Counted from the stretch's first letter, positions 34,784-43,577 are shown. The stretch is DNA of 56,909 nt from Collinsella aerofaciens (GCA_030826265.1 JAPJOH010000015.1:1-56909); one strand, 5' to 3'. Notes: generated by a model not told the origin, from the sequence alone. Translations and numbers: made by a program.

Positions 34784-35680
34784 ATGAAGCTCCAGCAGCT
34801 CAGATATGTCGTCAAAGTTGCCGAATGCGGCAGCATCACCGAGGCCTCGCGCCGGCTCTTTGTGTCGCAGCCTTCGATTACCGCATCGATTCGCGATCTC
34901 GAAAACGAGATGGGTGTGCACATCTTTGAGCGCACCAACAAGGGCGTCATTGTGTCCGAGGAAGGCGAGACCTTCTTGGGCTACGCGCGACAGGTGCTCG
35001 ACCAGGCCGACCTGCTCGAAGGCAAGTACAAGGGCGCGTCCGAGCAGGTGCCGCACTTTAGTGTGAGCTGCCAGCATTATTCCTTTGCCGTTAACGCGTT
35101 TGTCGATGTGATCCGTGAGTTCGATGCCGCGCGCTACGACTTTACCCTGCGCGAGGAACAGACCCACGAGATTATCGAGGACGTCGCGCATATGAAAAGC
35201 GAGCTCGGCATCCTGTATCTGTCGGAGCACAATCGCGAGGTCATCGAGCGCATGCTGGTGGCCAACGAGCTCGTGTTCGAAGGACTCTTCTGCGCCACGC
35301 CGCATGTCTTCGTCTGCGCCGACCATCCGCTGGCGGACCGCTCCAGCGTGACGCTCGAGGATCTGGAAGACTACCCGTTCCTGTCCTACGAGCAGGGCAG
35401 CTACAACTCGTTTTACTATTCCGAGGAGCTGACCTCGACGTTCGAGCGTCGCAAAAATATCCGCGTGCGCGACCGTGCGACGTTGTTCAATTTGGCCATG
35501 GGCCTCAACGGCTACACGGTATGCTCGGGCGTGATCAGCCACGAGCTCAACGGCCCCGGCATTATCTCGATTCCGCTCGACGTGGACGAGTACATGGAGA
35601 TTGGCATCATCACGCGCAAGAACACGACGCTCACGCGCTACGGCCAAGCCTATATCGACGCGATCCGCCAGCATATCTAG
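34784..35680 (+). CDS. LysR-family regulator upstream of MetE-like gene
   Basis: This 298-aa LysR regulator has the winged helix at about residues 1-60 (CGSITEASRRLFVSQPSITA) and an effector domain beginning SCQHYSFAVNAFVDVIREF. The start at 34784 follows TAAGGAG; a longer frame into the HAD gene is not needed. It precedes a MetE-like methyltransferase across a 155-base gap with a perfect dyad, so it may control sulfur amino-acid metabolism. The effector is unknown. Confidence 0.88.
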   Translation: MKLQQLRYVVKVAECGSITEASRRLFVSQPSITASIRDLENEMGVHIFERTNKGVIVSEEGETFLGYARQVLDQADLLEGKYKGASEQVPHFSVSCQHYSFAVNAFVDVIREFDAARYDFTLREEQTHEIIEDVAHMKSELGILYLSEHNREVIERMLVANELVFEGLFCATPHVFVCADHPLADRSSVTLEDLEDYPFLSYEQGSYNSFYYSEELTSTFERRKNIRVRDRATLFNLAMGLNGYTVCSGVISHELNGPGIISIPLDVDEYMEIGIITRKNTTLTRYGQAYIDAIRQHI

Positions 35681-35726
35681 GCTGCTGTGCTCCACGCGGG
35701 TCAAATCTCTTTATGGCGGTCCAGAC

Positions 35727-35749
35727 TGATATAGGAAGTATCTATATCA
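35727..35749. promoter_or_regulatory. perfect 8-bp dyad upstream of MetE-like gene
   Basis: TGATATAG (35727-35734) and CTATATCA (35742-35749) are exact inverted copies 7 bases apart. This is a LysR-type site candidate between the LysR gene and the methyltransferase gene. Confidence 0.55.
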
Positions 35750-35835
35750 AACTATTATAAACGTATATTTTACGATGGCCATATAAGCGCTCATACTCTG
35801 TCCCAGTAAAGCAACCAATGCAAAGGGAGATATCT

Positions 35836-36969
35836 ATGAGCACTTCGATTCAACCGAACGCGCCGTTTCGCGCCGATATCGTTGGCAGCTTTCTTCGTCC
35901 GCAGGCCGTGAAGGACGCCCGTACCGACTACGCTGCGGGCAAACTCGACGCCGCCGGTCTTAAGGCCGTCGAGGACGACGCCATCCGCGATTTGGTGGAC
36001 AAGCAAAAGGCCGCTGGTCTGCAGGTGATCACCGATGGCGAGTTCCGCCGCAGCTACTGGCACCTCGATTTTATGTGGGGCCTTAACGGCATTGAGCGCC
36101 GCACCTCACGCACGGGTTATATGTTCCATGATGAGGAGACGACGGCCGACACCGCCGTGGTTACTGGTCCCATTAGCGGCGAGAACCACCCGTTCGTCGA
36201 GCATTTTAAGTTCGTCAAGGCGCTTGAGGGGGAGGGCCAGGTCGCACGCCAGACCATTCCGGCGCCGATCCAGACGTTCTCTGAGGTCACGCTCGATCGC
36301 TGCGACGGCCAGCAGGAGAGCCTGCGCGCTGTCTATAAGACCGATGGGGAACTTGCCGACGCCATTGCGGCCGCTTATCGCACGGTGATCGCCGACCTGT
36401 ACGCAGCAGGCTGCCGCAACATCCAATTTGATGACTGCACCTGGGGCATCTATTGCGATACCGACTTTGTGTCCAAGACCGGCATGAGCCCGGTTGACCT
36501 GCAAAAGGTGAGCGAGCTGGGCGTGGCGCTCAACAATGCCGCCATCGCGGGCAAGCCCGACGATCTGGTTATCAACACGCACGTGTGCCGCGGCAACTAT
36601 CACTCCACGTATGCCTTCGAGGGTGGTTACGATCCCATTGCGCCGTACCTGTTCGCACATGAGAACGTCGACGCGTTCTACCTTGAGTTCGATACGCCAC
36701 GCGCCGGTGGCTTTGAGCCGCTCAAGTACGTTGCTCCCGGCAAGAAGGTCGTGCTGGGCCTGGTGACCACCAAGGCGGCTGAGCTTGAGGACGAGGACGT
36801 TATCGTCGAGCGCATCCACGAGGCCGCAAAGTATGTGCCGCTCGAGAACCTGTACCTGTCGCCCCAGTGCGGCTTTGCCAGCTGCGAGATTGGCAACAAG
36901 CTGACCGAGGACGAACAGTGGGCAAAGATCGCGCTGGTCAAGCGCATTGCCGAGCGCGTTTGGAAGTAA
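35836..36969 (+). CDS. MetE-like cobalamin-independent methionine synthase family protein
   Basis: This 377-aa protein has the catalytic barrel of cobalamin-independent methionine synthase, without the N-terminal half of full MetE (about 750 aa). It is like YxjG/YxjH proteins thought to move methyl groups to homocysteine or related thiols. The N-terminal IVGSFLRPQAVKDAR is family-typical. The zinc ligands appear in NTHVCRGNYHS (His, Cys) and LSPQCGFASCE (Cys). The methyl donor is unknown. The start follows AAAGGGAG. A LysR gene and an operator-like dyad lie just upstream. Confidence 0.87.
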   Translation: MSTSIQPNAPFRADIVGSFLRPQAVKDARTDYAAGKLDAAGLKAVEDDAIRDLVDKQKAAGLQVITDGEFRRSYWHLDFMWGLNGIERRTSRTGYMFHDEETTADTAVVTGPISGENHPFVEHFKFVKALEGEGQVARQTIPAPIQTFSEVTLDRCDGQQESLRAVYKTDGELADAIAAAYRTVIADLYAAGCRNIQFDDCTWGIYCDTDFVSKTGMSPVDLQKVSELGVALNNAAIAGKPDDLVINTHVCRGNYHSTYAFEGGYDPIAPYLFAHENVDAFYLEFDTPRAGGFEPLKYVAPGKKVVLGLVTTKAAELEDEDVIVERIHEAAKYVPLENLYLSPQCGFASCEIGNKLTEDEQWAKIALVKRIAERVWK

Positions 36970-37092
36970 CGCTACCGCTTGCAGGTGACGGCGCGCGCGA
37001 GACATGACGTATCACGTACAATGGTCCGGATCGTATCGTTCGGGCAGGTTATCCGATATGCCTGATCGCCCTTCCATCATGAAAGGACTTCC

Positions 37093-37146
37093 ATGTCCCA
37101 ATCCTCGACGCCCGCCGTATCTAAACTCGAGGAGACTGTCGAATAG
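37093..37146 (+). CDS. 17-codon ORF in a short transcription unit
   Basis: ATG at 37093 follows AAAGGAC and reads MSQSSTPAVSKLEETVE, ending at two TAG codons. A TACAAT box lies at 37017-37022 and a 22-bp hairpin terminator begins at 37164, so a complete transcript of about 170 nt would carry only this frame. It may be a leader peptide, a small RNA, or the remnant of a lost gene. Confidence 0.35.
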   Translation: MSQSSTPAVSKLEETVE

Positions 37147-37163
37147 TAGCTGCGTTCAGCCAA

Positions 37164-37211
37164 ATTAAAAATGGCGTCCATGCGTATGTACGCGTGGACG
37201 CCATTTTTAAT
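37164..37211. terminator. strong bidirectional hairpin
   Basis: ATTAAAAATGGCGTCCA (37164-37180) pairs perfectly with 37195-37211, and GCGT/ACGC extends the stem inwards. A and T runs on the flanks suit termination in both directions. The stop codon of the esterase gene (minus strand) lies inside it. Confidence 0.85.
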
Positions 37212-37872
37212 GCGTCAGTATCCAGTGGATGCCGCGCGCCATGCGCAGGTCAGTTTGGGCAAAATGATTGCCGGGGTTGAGCTCCAGCGTTGTTGGGATG
37301 TCGCGCTCGATAAACAGCTCTTCCATCGCACGCGTATCGTCGAGTACGTGCCGCATCATGCGGTTGGGCGTCTTGGTTTCCTTTTTACCGAGCGACAGAT
37401 AGGCGACGTCGGGCGTAGCCGTCATCGTGCGCTCGCGCGCGTAGTCGATAAAGCCGGGGAACCACAGCGACCCCGATGCACTCGCCGCGCGCTCAAAGAC
37501 ATCTGTTTGCCAAAGTGCCCACAGTGCAAAAAGACCCGCCAACGAGTAGCCGGCAACGCCGCGCCAGGCGGGCGGTTGCGGGAGCGATGATTCGGCCTGG
37601 GGGATTATCTGCTTCAACAACTCGTCAAGAAAACCAGCAGCCTGTCCACCAAAGGGCTCGGCATTTCGTATAGTTCCCTCGCATTCCCAGGGGCTCAGCT
37701 CGCGATTCCAATCGAGCTCTCCAATGGCGACAAGGGTGAACGGCGGGCAGTCGAGCTCTCGGCAGCGCTCGTAGACTTCACTACCGTCGCCCATAACCAC
37801 GGGGAGGTAGATGACGGGCGCGCCTTCCGCACACTCTGAATAAACGGTTATCTGCTTATGATGCGCTTCCAA
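37207..37872 (-). CDS. putative esterase (alpha/beta hydrolase, IroE/Fes-like)
   Basis: This is an alpha/beta hydrolase of about 221 aa. The nucleophile elbow is GYSLAG, and the C-terminal catalytic His is in NPGNHFAQTD. A DxxR-type segment and LSLGKKETKT before it match the PF00756 esterase group that includes siderophore esterases. The start is uncertain: TTG at 37872 has GAGAGAAG six bases upstream, whereas GTG at 37920 has no clear ribosome site. No siderophore genes are nearby, so the substrate is open. Confidence 0.78.
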   Translation of the reverse strand: MEAHHKQITVYSECAEGAPVIYLPVVMGDGSEVYERCRELDCPPFTLVAIGELDWNRELSPWECEGTIRNAEPFGGQAAGFLDELLKQIIPQAESSLPQPPAWRGVAGYSLAGLFALWALWQTDVFERAASASGSLWFPGFIDYARERTMTATPDVAYLSLGKKETKTPNRMMRHVLDDTRAMEELFIERDIPTTLELNPGNHFAQTDLRMARGIHWILTH

Positions 37873-37947
37873 GGCAGGCTTCTCTCGGTGTTGTGATATT
37901 GACAGCCTTAATTGTCGCACGCTGACACGGGGGCAGACGCTAAAAGA

Positions 37948-37982
37948 AAGGCGCGGAGCCGCTCGATGCGATTCCGCGCCTT
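37948..37982 (-). terminator. terminator of the purine permease gene
   Basis: AAGGCGCGGA (37948-37957) pairs perfectly with TCCGCGCCTT (37973-37982). On the minus strand it is followed by a T-rich stretch and lies 28 bases after the permease stop. Confidence 0.75.
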
Positions 37983-38009
37983 GTTGTTTTGCTTTAGCAG
38001 ACTATGCCG

Positions 38010-39320
38010 TTACGCCACGAAGAAGTAGACAAGGAAGGCAAGGGCTGCGATCCACATGAGCGGCTTGATCTTGGAGGCCTCGCCCTTAAAGAGCGCGACG
38101 ATCACGTAGGCGATAAAGCCCAGGCCGATGCCGGCAGAGATGGAGTAGGTGAAGGGCACGCCGGCGACAATCATGAACGCCGGGAAACCCTGCGACACGT
38201 CGGACCAGTCGATCTCGGAGGCCTCGCTCATCATGAGGTAGCCGACGTAGACCAGAGCACCGCAGGTGGCGGCGCTGGAAACGATGGTGACGATGGGGGA
38301 GAAGAACGCGGCGAGAATGAACAGCACGCCGGTGGTGACGGAGGTGAGGCCCGTGCGGCCACCGTCGGCGGCGCCGGAAGTGGACTCGACGAAGGTGGTG
38401 ATGGAGGAGACACCCATGAAACCGCCCACAGCAGCGGCGGCGGAGTCGACGATCAGGATCTCCTTGATATTCTCGACGTTGCCGTCGTCGGTGAGGAACT
38501 CGCCCTGCTTGGCCACGGCCATCGCGGTGCCCATGGTGTCGAAGAAGTCACTCATGAGCAGCGAGAACGAGATGACGAGGAGCGCGGGGTCGGTAAGGAC
38601 CTTGACGATGGCGGGCACGCCGCCGGCGTCGGCGATGGGGCCACCGATGCTCGAGAAGTCGAGCGGGGCGATGATACCGGTCGGAGCCTGGGTCACACCT
38701 AGGGGGATACCGGCGATGACGGCGACGACGATGCCGATGAGCAGCGAGCCGGGGACGTTGCGGCAGGCGAGGGCGACCGTCACCAGGATGGAGATGATGC
38801 CGACGATGAAGGTGGGGGAGGTGATGTCGCCCAGACCGACGAGTGTACCGGCGCCAGCGGTGATAATGCCGGCATCGCACAGGCCAATCATGGCGATGAA
38901 CAGGCCCAGACCCACCGAGATGGCGTGACGCAGGACAACCGGGATGGCGTCCATGATGGCCTCACGCAGGCCACAAAGCACGAGCAGCAAGATGACGACG
39001 CCCTCAAGGAAGATGACGCTCATGGCCACGTGCCAGTCACCGCCGCAGACGGTGGTGGTGATTCCAGCGATCATCGCGTTGACGCCTAAGCCCGATGCGC
39101 AGGCGAGCGGGCGGTTGGCGAAGATGCCCATGCAGATGGTCATGATGCCGGCGCCCAGGCAGGTGGCGCAGGCGAGCGCTCCCGCATCGATGCCAGCACC
39201 CGAGAGCACCGCGGGGTTGACGGCGATGATGTAGGCCATCGCCAGGAATGTTGTCAGTCCAGCGCGGAGTTCGGTCCCGATTGTGGACTTGCGCTCGCTG
39301 ACGTGAAATAGTTCGTCCAT
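38010..39320 (-). CDS. NCS2-family purine permease (AzgA/PbuG-like)
   Basis: This 436-aa permease is of the AzgA branch of the NCS2 family, which imports adenine, guanine or hypoxanthine with protons. It has twelve to fourteen membrane helices. The early segments TELRAGLTTFLAMAYIIAVNP and ANRPLACASGLGVNAM are diagnostic. LSMSDFFDTMGT-type text in the middle is the family motif. The start at 39320 follows AAGGAAAGGG. I see no purine riboswitch upstream. Confidence 0.9.
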   Translation of the reverse strand: MDELFHVSERKSTIGTELRAGLTTFLAMAYIIAVNPAVLSGAGIDAGALACATCLGAGIMTICMGIFANRPLACASGLGVNAMIAGITTTVCGGDWHVAMSVIFLEGVVILLLVLCGLREAIMDAIPVVLRHAISVGLGLFIAMIGLCDAGIITAGAGTLVGLGDITSPTFIVGIISILVTVALACRNVPGSLLIGIVVAVIAGIPLGVTQAPTGIIAPLDFSSIGGPIADAGGVPAIVKVLTDPALLVISFSLLMSDFFDTMGTAMAVAKQGEFLTDDGNVENIKEILIVDSAAAAVGGFMGVSSITTFVESTSGAADGGRTGLTSVTTGVLFILAAFFSPIVTIVSSAATCGALVYVGYLMMSEASEIDWSDVSQGFPAFMIVAGVPFTYSISAGIGLGFIAYVIVALFKGEASKIKPLMWIAALAFLVYFFVA

Positions 39321-39474
39321 GCATACCCTTTCCTTGTTCGGCCCCGAGTTTAGGCCGATTGACACGAACTCACCTACTATATCGCCTTTGTGAAGTTGGT
39401 GTTCCTCACATGTTGATGTTCGGCGGTTTGTAACGGACGGGCGGTATCTTTCGCATGAAATTGTGTAGGTACCG

Positions 39475-39497
39475 TATACTTAAGCGGTTACAACGAC
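39475..39497 (+). promoter_or_regulatory. -10 box and shared 13-base leader of the deformylase-like gene
   Basis: TATACT (39475-39480), four bases, then CGGTTACAACGAC (39485-39497). The arrangement copies the prfC upstream region (4765-4787). Confidence 0.4.
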
Positions 39498-39513
39498 CCC
39501 TATGGAGGAACGT

Positions 39514-39933
39514 ATGATTAAAGAGCTCTGCCGCGACGAGGCTATCCTGTCTCAGCGTTGCGAGGTTGCGACTGTCGAGGACGAGTCGGTCGCTCAGGAT
39601 CTGATTGATACCATCAAGTCGCTCGATGATGCCGGCTGCTTGGCCGCCAACCAGATTGGCGTTACCAAGAAGGTTTGCGTCTACCTGGACGATGCCGGCG
39701 AGCCCCACGTACTCTACAACCCCCGTCTGGTGTTTGGCCTGGGTGCCAGCAAGATGGAGGAGAGCTGCCTGACGCACGAGGAGGTCACCAAGTCCACGCG
39801 CTATATCAAGTGCAAGGTTGCCTTTGACCAGATTGTCGACGGCAAGATGAAGGAGTGCCGCCGCGACTACGCGGGCTTTGAGGCACAGATGATCCAGCAT
39901 ATGATCGATCACTGTCTTGGAAAGTTGGTCTAA
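39514..39933 (+). CDS. peptide deformylase-like protein lacking the catalytic Glu
   Basis: This 139-aa protein has the deformylase fold: motif 1 GCLAANQIG (41-49, Gln47), motif 2 ESCLTHE with metal ligand Cys85, and motif 3 QHMIDH (128-133). In active enzymes motif 3 is QHEIDH; here the general-base Glu is Met130, while both His ligands remain. It may therefore bind metal but not hydrolyse N-formyl groups. The start at 39514 follows GGAGGAA. A second deformylase with an intact motif 3 lies at 53.6 kb. The stop codon is inside a repeat arm. Confidence 0.82.
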   Translation: MIKELCRDEAILSQRCEVATVEDESVAQDLIDTIKSLDDAGCLAANQIGVTKKVCVYLDDAGEPHVLYNPRLVFGLGASKMEESCLTHEEVTKSTRYIKCKVAFDQIVDGKMKECRRDYAGFEAQMIQHMIDHCLGKLV

Positions 39934-40036
39934 GGGGACCAAAGCACCGCACCTTCCCGCTCAATCGTCGCTCGCGTACCTTAAGTACGCTTCGCTCCTC
40001 TTTCGTGGCAATCTGCGGCACTTTGACCCCTTAGAC
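39928..40036. repeat. 109-bp imperfect palindromic repeat after the deformylase-like gene
   Basis: GTCTAAGGGGACCAAAG plus CACCGCA (39928-39951) pairs with 40014-40036 with one indel and few mismatches. The centre holds GTACCTTAAGTAC, itself nearly palindromic. The TAA stop of the deformylase-like gene is within the left arm. This looks like a dispersed element rather than a simple terminator. Confidence 0.65.
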
Positions 40037-40177
40037 GACCTGCGGGGTTAACTTGGTTGAGTTTATCCTGCTTGAATAGTCCGGGCGTGACATTGTTGTC
40101 ATGTCCGGGCTTTTGTGTTTAGCGCCTTTTTGTTTGGAGACAATGAAATTAGCAAGAACGTAAAGCTAGGAGGCGCT

Positions 40178-41143
40178 ATGTGTACGAGTATTCGATTTAC
40201 CGATAATTCTGGCCACATGTATCTGGGCCGCAATCTCGACTGGAGCTTTGACTACGGCCAACAGGTTCGCGTGATGCCGCGCGGGTTTCACATTCCGTAT
40301 TCGTTTATCGACGACGCGACAGCGGCGCACGCGGTGATCGGTATGTGCATCGATTACAGGAACTACCCTATGTTCTTCGATTGCGGCAACGATGCGGGCC
40401 TCGCCGTGGCGGGTCTCAATTTCCCGGGTTATGCCGAGTATGCCGAGGACCCTGTCGACGGCAAGACCAATATCGCGGCCTATGAGTTTCCCCTGTGGGT
40501 GGCAGCGACGTTCTCGACGGTCGATGAGGTCGAGGCCGCGCTGCGCGACACGGTGATTGTCGCCAAATCTGCCGGAGAGGGGCTGGGCGTGTCGCTGCTC
40601 CATTGGATTATCGGCGACAGCCAGCGCAGCATCGTGGTCGAGATGATGGCTGACGGCCTGCATGTATACGACGATCTGGTCGACACCCTTGCCAACCAGC
40701 CGACCTTCCCGTGGCACATGGAAAACCTGCGCACCTATATCACCGCCACAAGCGATTTTCCGCAGACGGCGACATGGCGTGGCGCCGAGCTCAAGCCCTA
40801 TGGAGCCGGTGCCGGCATGCGCGGCATTCCGGGTGATTGCTATTCGCCGAGCCGTTTTGTAAAGGCGGCGTACCTCAATGCCAATTACCCGCAAAAGGAG
40901 AGCGAGACCGAAAACGTCGTTCGCATGTTCCGCTCGCTCGAGGGCGTGGTGATGATCGAGGGAGCGTCCAGGATGGGCGATGGCAAGTTCGAGAAGACTA
41001 TCTACACCGGATGCTTTAGCGCGCGCACGGGCAATTATTACTACGCGATGTATGGGGATCCGTCGATTCGCTACGTGAGCCTGATGGATGCCGAGGGCGC
41101 GAGCCCCGATAGGCTCGTGGTTCCCGAGCCGCGTCGTTCGTAG
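40178..41143 (+). CDS. bsh: choloylglycine (bile salt) hydrolase
   Basis: This 321-aa Ntn-hydrolase cleaves the amide bond of conjugated bile salts. The nucleophile is Cys2, exposed after removal of Met1. Arg18 and Asp21 (GRNLDW), Asn81, Asn173 (ANQPTF) and Arg226 (SPSRF) match the catalytic set of known enzymes. Asn at 81 favours bile salt hydrolase over penicillin V acylase, which usually has Tyr there. There is no signal peptide, so it is cytosolic. The start follows TAGGAGG, which fixes Cys at position 2. The gene is alone between a repeat and a terminator. Confidence 0.92.
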   Translation: MCTSIRFTDNSGHMYLGRNLDWSFDYGQQVRVMPRGFHIPYSFIDDATAAHAVIGMCIDYRNYPMFFDCGNDAGLAVAGLNFPGYAEYAEDPVDGKTNIAAYEFPLWVAATFSTVDEVEAALRDTVIVAKSAGEGLGVSLLHWIIGDSQRSIVVEMMADGLHVYDDLVDTLANQPTFPWHMENLRTYITATSDFPQTATWRGAELKPYGAGAGMRGIPGDCYSPSRFVKAAYLNANYPQKESETENVVRMFRSLEGVVMIEGASRMGDGKFEKTIYTGCFSARTGNYYYAMYGDPSIRYVSLMDAEGASPDRLVVPEPRRS

Positions 41144-41168
41144 TCGCTAGCTTTACTGCAATACAAGA

Positions 41169-41200
41169 CGGCCCTGTACCTCTCGCGAGGTGCAGGGCCG
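41169..41200. terminator. terminator between bsh and kup
   Basis: CGGCCCTG-T-ACCTC (41169-41182) pairs with 41187-41200 (one T-G pair), with a 4-base loop. It lies between the convergent bsh and kup genes. Confidence 0.8.
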
Positions 41201-41222
41201 CTGTCGTTGATTTATGGCGCCG

Positions 41223-43454
41223 CTAGAAGTTGGCGTCGTTGAGTTGTTCACTCTCGAGGCCGTCGAGCTGTTGCTGTTCGGGCGTATCGGCGACGCTCTC
41301 GAGCAACTCGGTGGGATCGACGTTCATGTCCTTACCGGCTTTGTTGCCGTTGACCAAGTCGTCCGAGAAGATGTCGACTTCCATTTCCTCGGCCTCTTCG
41401 ATCTGAACCTCGAGCGGCACCTGGGTGCGCACGAGCTTAACGGCCGGGCGCATGCGGGCAAACAGCGGCACGTACTCGATGATAATGGCCGAGTTCTCAA
41501 GACCGTACCAGCGTGCCGGGCTTCCGCAGGCGCGGCGGACGGCGTACTTGATGGCCATCACGCGGTGGTCATTGCGGTTGATGTCCGTTTCGGGGGCAAG
41601 CATCTTGCGCAGCATACAAAAGCGGAAGTCACCCACGTTGCCGCGTGTCTCGTAGATGGAGTAGGTGTGATGTTGCGGCGGCAGTTCGCCCGATGCCATC
41701 AAGTCGCCGACGATCTGACGCAGATAGGCGCTGACGCGCTGGTTGACCTTAAAGCCCAGGTCCAGGCGCACGCGGAACAAAAAGTCCGTGCCGAAGGTCT
41801 CGACGGAATACTCGTGCGTATAGGGTTCGTCGGTAACGTGCACGTTGATGAACCAATATGCCTTGGCGCGCTTGGGGTGCTTGTCCAGGATGGAATAGAG
41901 CACGTCGCGGTCGAGTGTGAGCGGATCGGGGCTGTTGGTGAGGAACACCAGATTGTCGGCGAGCACGGGGTAGGTCTCGTCGTTGCGCAGGCGGTTGAGC
42001 TGATCGATGTACTTGGAGACGGGCAGCAGGATCGTTTGCGTGCGCTCGATGGCGGTACCGCGACGCCACACGTACATAAGGCCAAACAGCAGTGCGGCCA
42101 GGAAGATCATCACATAGCCGCCGTCAAAGAACATAGTGAGGCACGAGGCAAAGAAGCACAGCTCGATGGCGCCAAAAAGCAGGGCGAAGACGCAGGCGCC
42201 CAGTCTGTGCTTGAGAATGCCGGCGATATAGCTCGTCAAAAGCGTCGTGGTCATAAGCATGGTCACGGTAATGGCGAGGCCATAGGCGCTCTCCATGCGC
42301 TCGGAGTTTTGGAACAGCAGCACGATGAAGATGCAGCCGACCCACATGATGTTGTTGACGAGCGGAATATAGAGCTGACCCTTGGTGTCGCTGGGGTAGT
42401 GGATGCGCAGGTGCGGCATAAGGTTGAGGCGCGTTGCCTCGGATACCAGCGAGAACGAGCCGGTGATGAGCGCCTGCGAGGCAATGATGGCCGCCACGGC
42501 CGAAAGCACGATGGCAAAGGGGCGCAGGGGCTCGGGGAGCATCATATAGAACGGGTTGACGATATCCATCGCGAGCATCTGGGGATTGGAATTGTTGGCG
42601 AGCAGCCAAGCGCCCTGACCCAGGTAGTTAAGGATAAGCGCCGCCTTTACGAACGGCCAGGATGCGTAAATGTTAGCTTTGCCCACGTGACCCATGTCCG
42701 AATAGAGCGCCTCGGCGCCAGTCGTCGACAGGAAGACGAAGCCGAGCACCATGATGCCCGAGTGGTTGATGGGCGAGAACAGGAACATGATGCCGCGGAT
42801 GGGGTTGAGCGCGCGTAGGATGGACAGGTTGCCGAGCATGTTGAACAGGCCGGCGCCCGCCAGGAACAGGAACCATAGCGTCATAAGCGGGCCGAACAGC
42901 TTGCCGATTGACGAGGTGCCGGCGCGCTGCATGGCAAACAGACCACAGATAATGATGATGGTGATGATGATCACATTGGTCTGGCCGTCACCCAGCAGCG
43001 CATGGCCCCATTCGATGGTGCGCAGACCCTCGATGGCCGTGGTAACCGTGACAGCGGGGGTGAGGATGCCGTCGGCGAGCAGCGCCGCACCGCCGATCAT
43101 GGCGGGGAGAATCAGCCACGGTGCCACCTTGCGCACCAGGCTAAACAGGGCGAAGATGCCGCCTTCGTTGTGGTTGTCGGCCTTCATGGCGATTACCACG
43201 TACTTGACCGTGGTCACGAGTGTCATGGTCCAGATGACGAGCGAAAGCGCGCCCAAGATCATGTCCTCGCTGACGGTACCGATGCCGCCGTTGTTGGCGA
43301 CGATTGATTTCATGGTGTACATGGGGCTCGTGCCGATGTCACCATAGACGACGCCGAGCGTTACGAGCAGCATGCCGGCGGAGAGGGGGATGGCTCCGTG
43401 CCCGCCTTGCCCGTGCTGGTCTTGGAGGTTTGCCTCCAGTTTATTGTGTGCCAC
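41223..43454 (-). CDS. kup: Kup-family potassium uptake protein
   Basis: This protein of about 743 aa belongs to the KUP/HAK/KT potassium-proton symporters. The N-terminal LGVVYGDIGTSPMYTMKSI is the family signature, and GGIFALFSLVR follows. About twelve helices are followed by a hydrophilic C-terminal domain from about residue 470. The start is probably GTG at 43454, five bases after AAGGGAG; an ATG six codons earlier would overlap that site. No cyclic-di-AMP riboswitch is visible upstream. Confidence 0.93.
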   Translation of the reverse strand: MAHNKLEANLQDQHGQGGHGAIPLSAGMLLVTLGVVYGDIGTSPMYTMKSIVANNGGIGTVSEDMILGALSLVIWTMTLVTTVKYVVIAMKADNHNEGGIFALFSLVRKVAPWLILPAMIGGAALLADGILTPAVTVTTAIEGLRTIEWGHALLGDGQTNVIIITIIIICGLFAMQRAGTSSIGKLFGPLMTLWFLFLAGAGLFNMLGNLSILRALNPIRGIMFLFSPINHSGIMVLGFVFLSTTGAEALYSDMGHVGKANIYASWPFVKAALILNYLGQGAWLLANNSNPQMLAMDIVNPFYMMLPEPLRPFAIVLSAVAAIIASQALITGSFSLVSEATRLNLMPHLRIHYPSDTKGQLYIPLVNNIMWVGCIFIVLLFQNSERMESAYGLAITVTMLMTTTLLTSYIAGILKHRLGACVFALLFGAIELCFFASCLTMFFDGGYVMIFLAALLFGLMYVWRRGTAIERTQTILLPVSKYIDQLNRLRNDETYPVLADNLVFLTNSPDPLTLDRDVLYSILDKHPKRAKAYWFINVHVTDEPYTHEYSVETFGTDFLFRVRLDLGFKVNQRVSAYLRQIVGDLMASGELPPQHHTYSIYETRGNVGDFRFCMLRKMLAPETDINRNDHRVMAIKYAVRRACGSPARWYGLENSAIIIEYVPLFARMRPAVKLVRTQVPLEVQIEEAEEMEVDIFSDDLVNGNKAGKDMNVDPTELLESVADTPEQQQLDGLESEQLNDANF

Positions 43455-43553
43455 GAGGACTCCCTTAGACATCCGGTTATCTGTCTAGGACAAAAAACTT
43501 TATGCCGTCTTTATACATACAAGAGCAGTTTGGCACATCGGGTTATTTTAGAC

Positions 43554-43577
43554 AATAATCCTCAGCTGGGGATTATT
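43554..43577. promoter_or_regulatory. AATAATCC dyad upstream of kup
   Basis: AATAATCC (43554-43561) and GGATTATT (43570-43577) flank TCAGCTGG, giving a 24-base near-palindrome. It may be a kup operator or the end hairpin of the DMT gene. Confidence 0.4.

Noticed and set aside
41214..42818. 534-codon open frame on the + strand
   Set aside because: It is antisense to kup, whose protein is unmistakable; the frame's product is His/Glu/Gln-rich noise.
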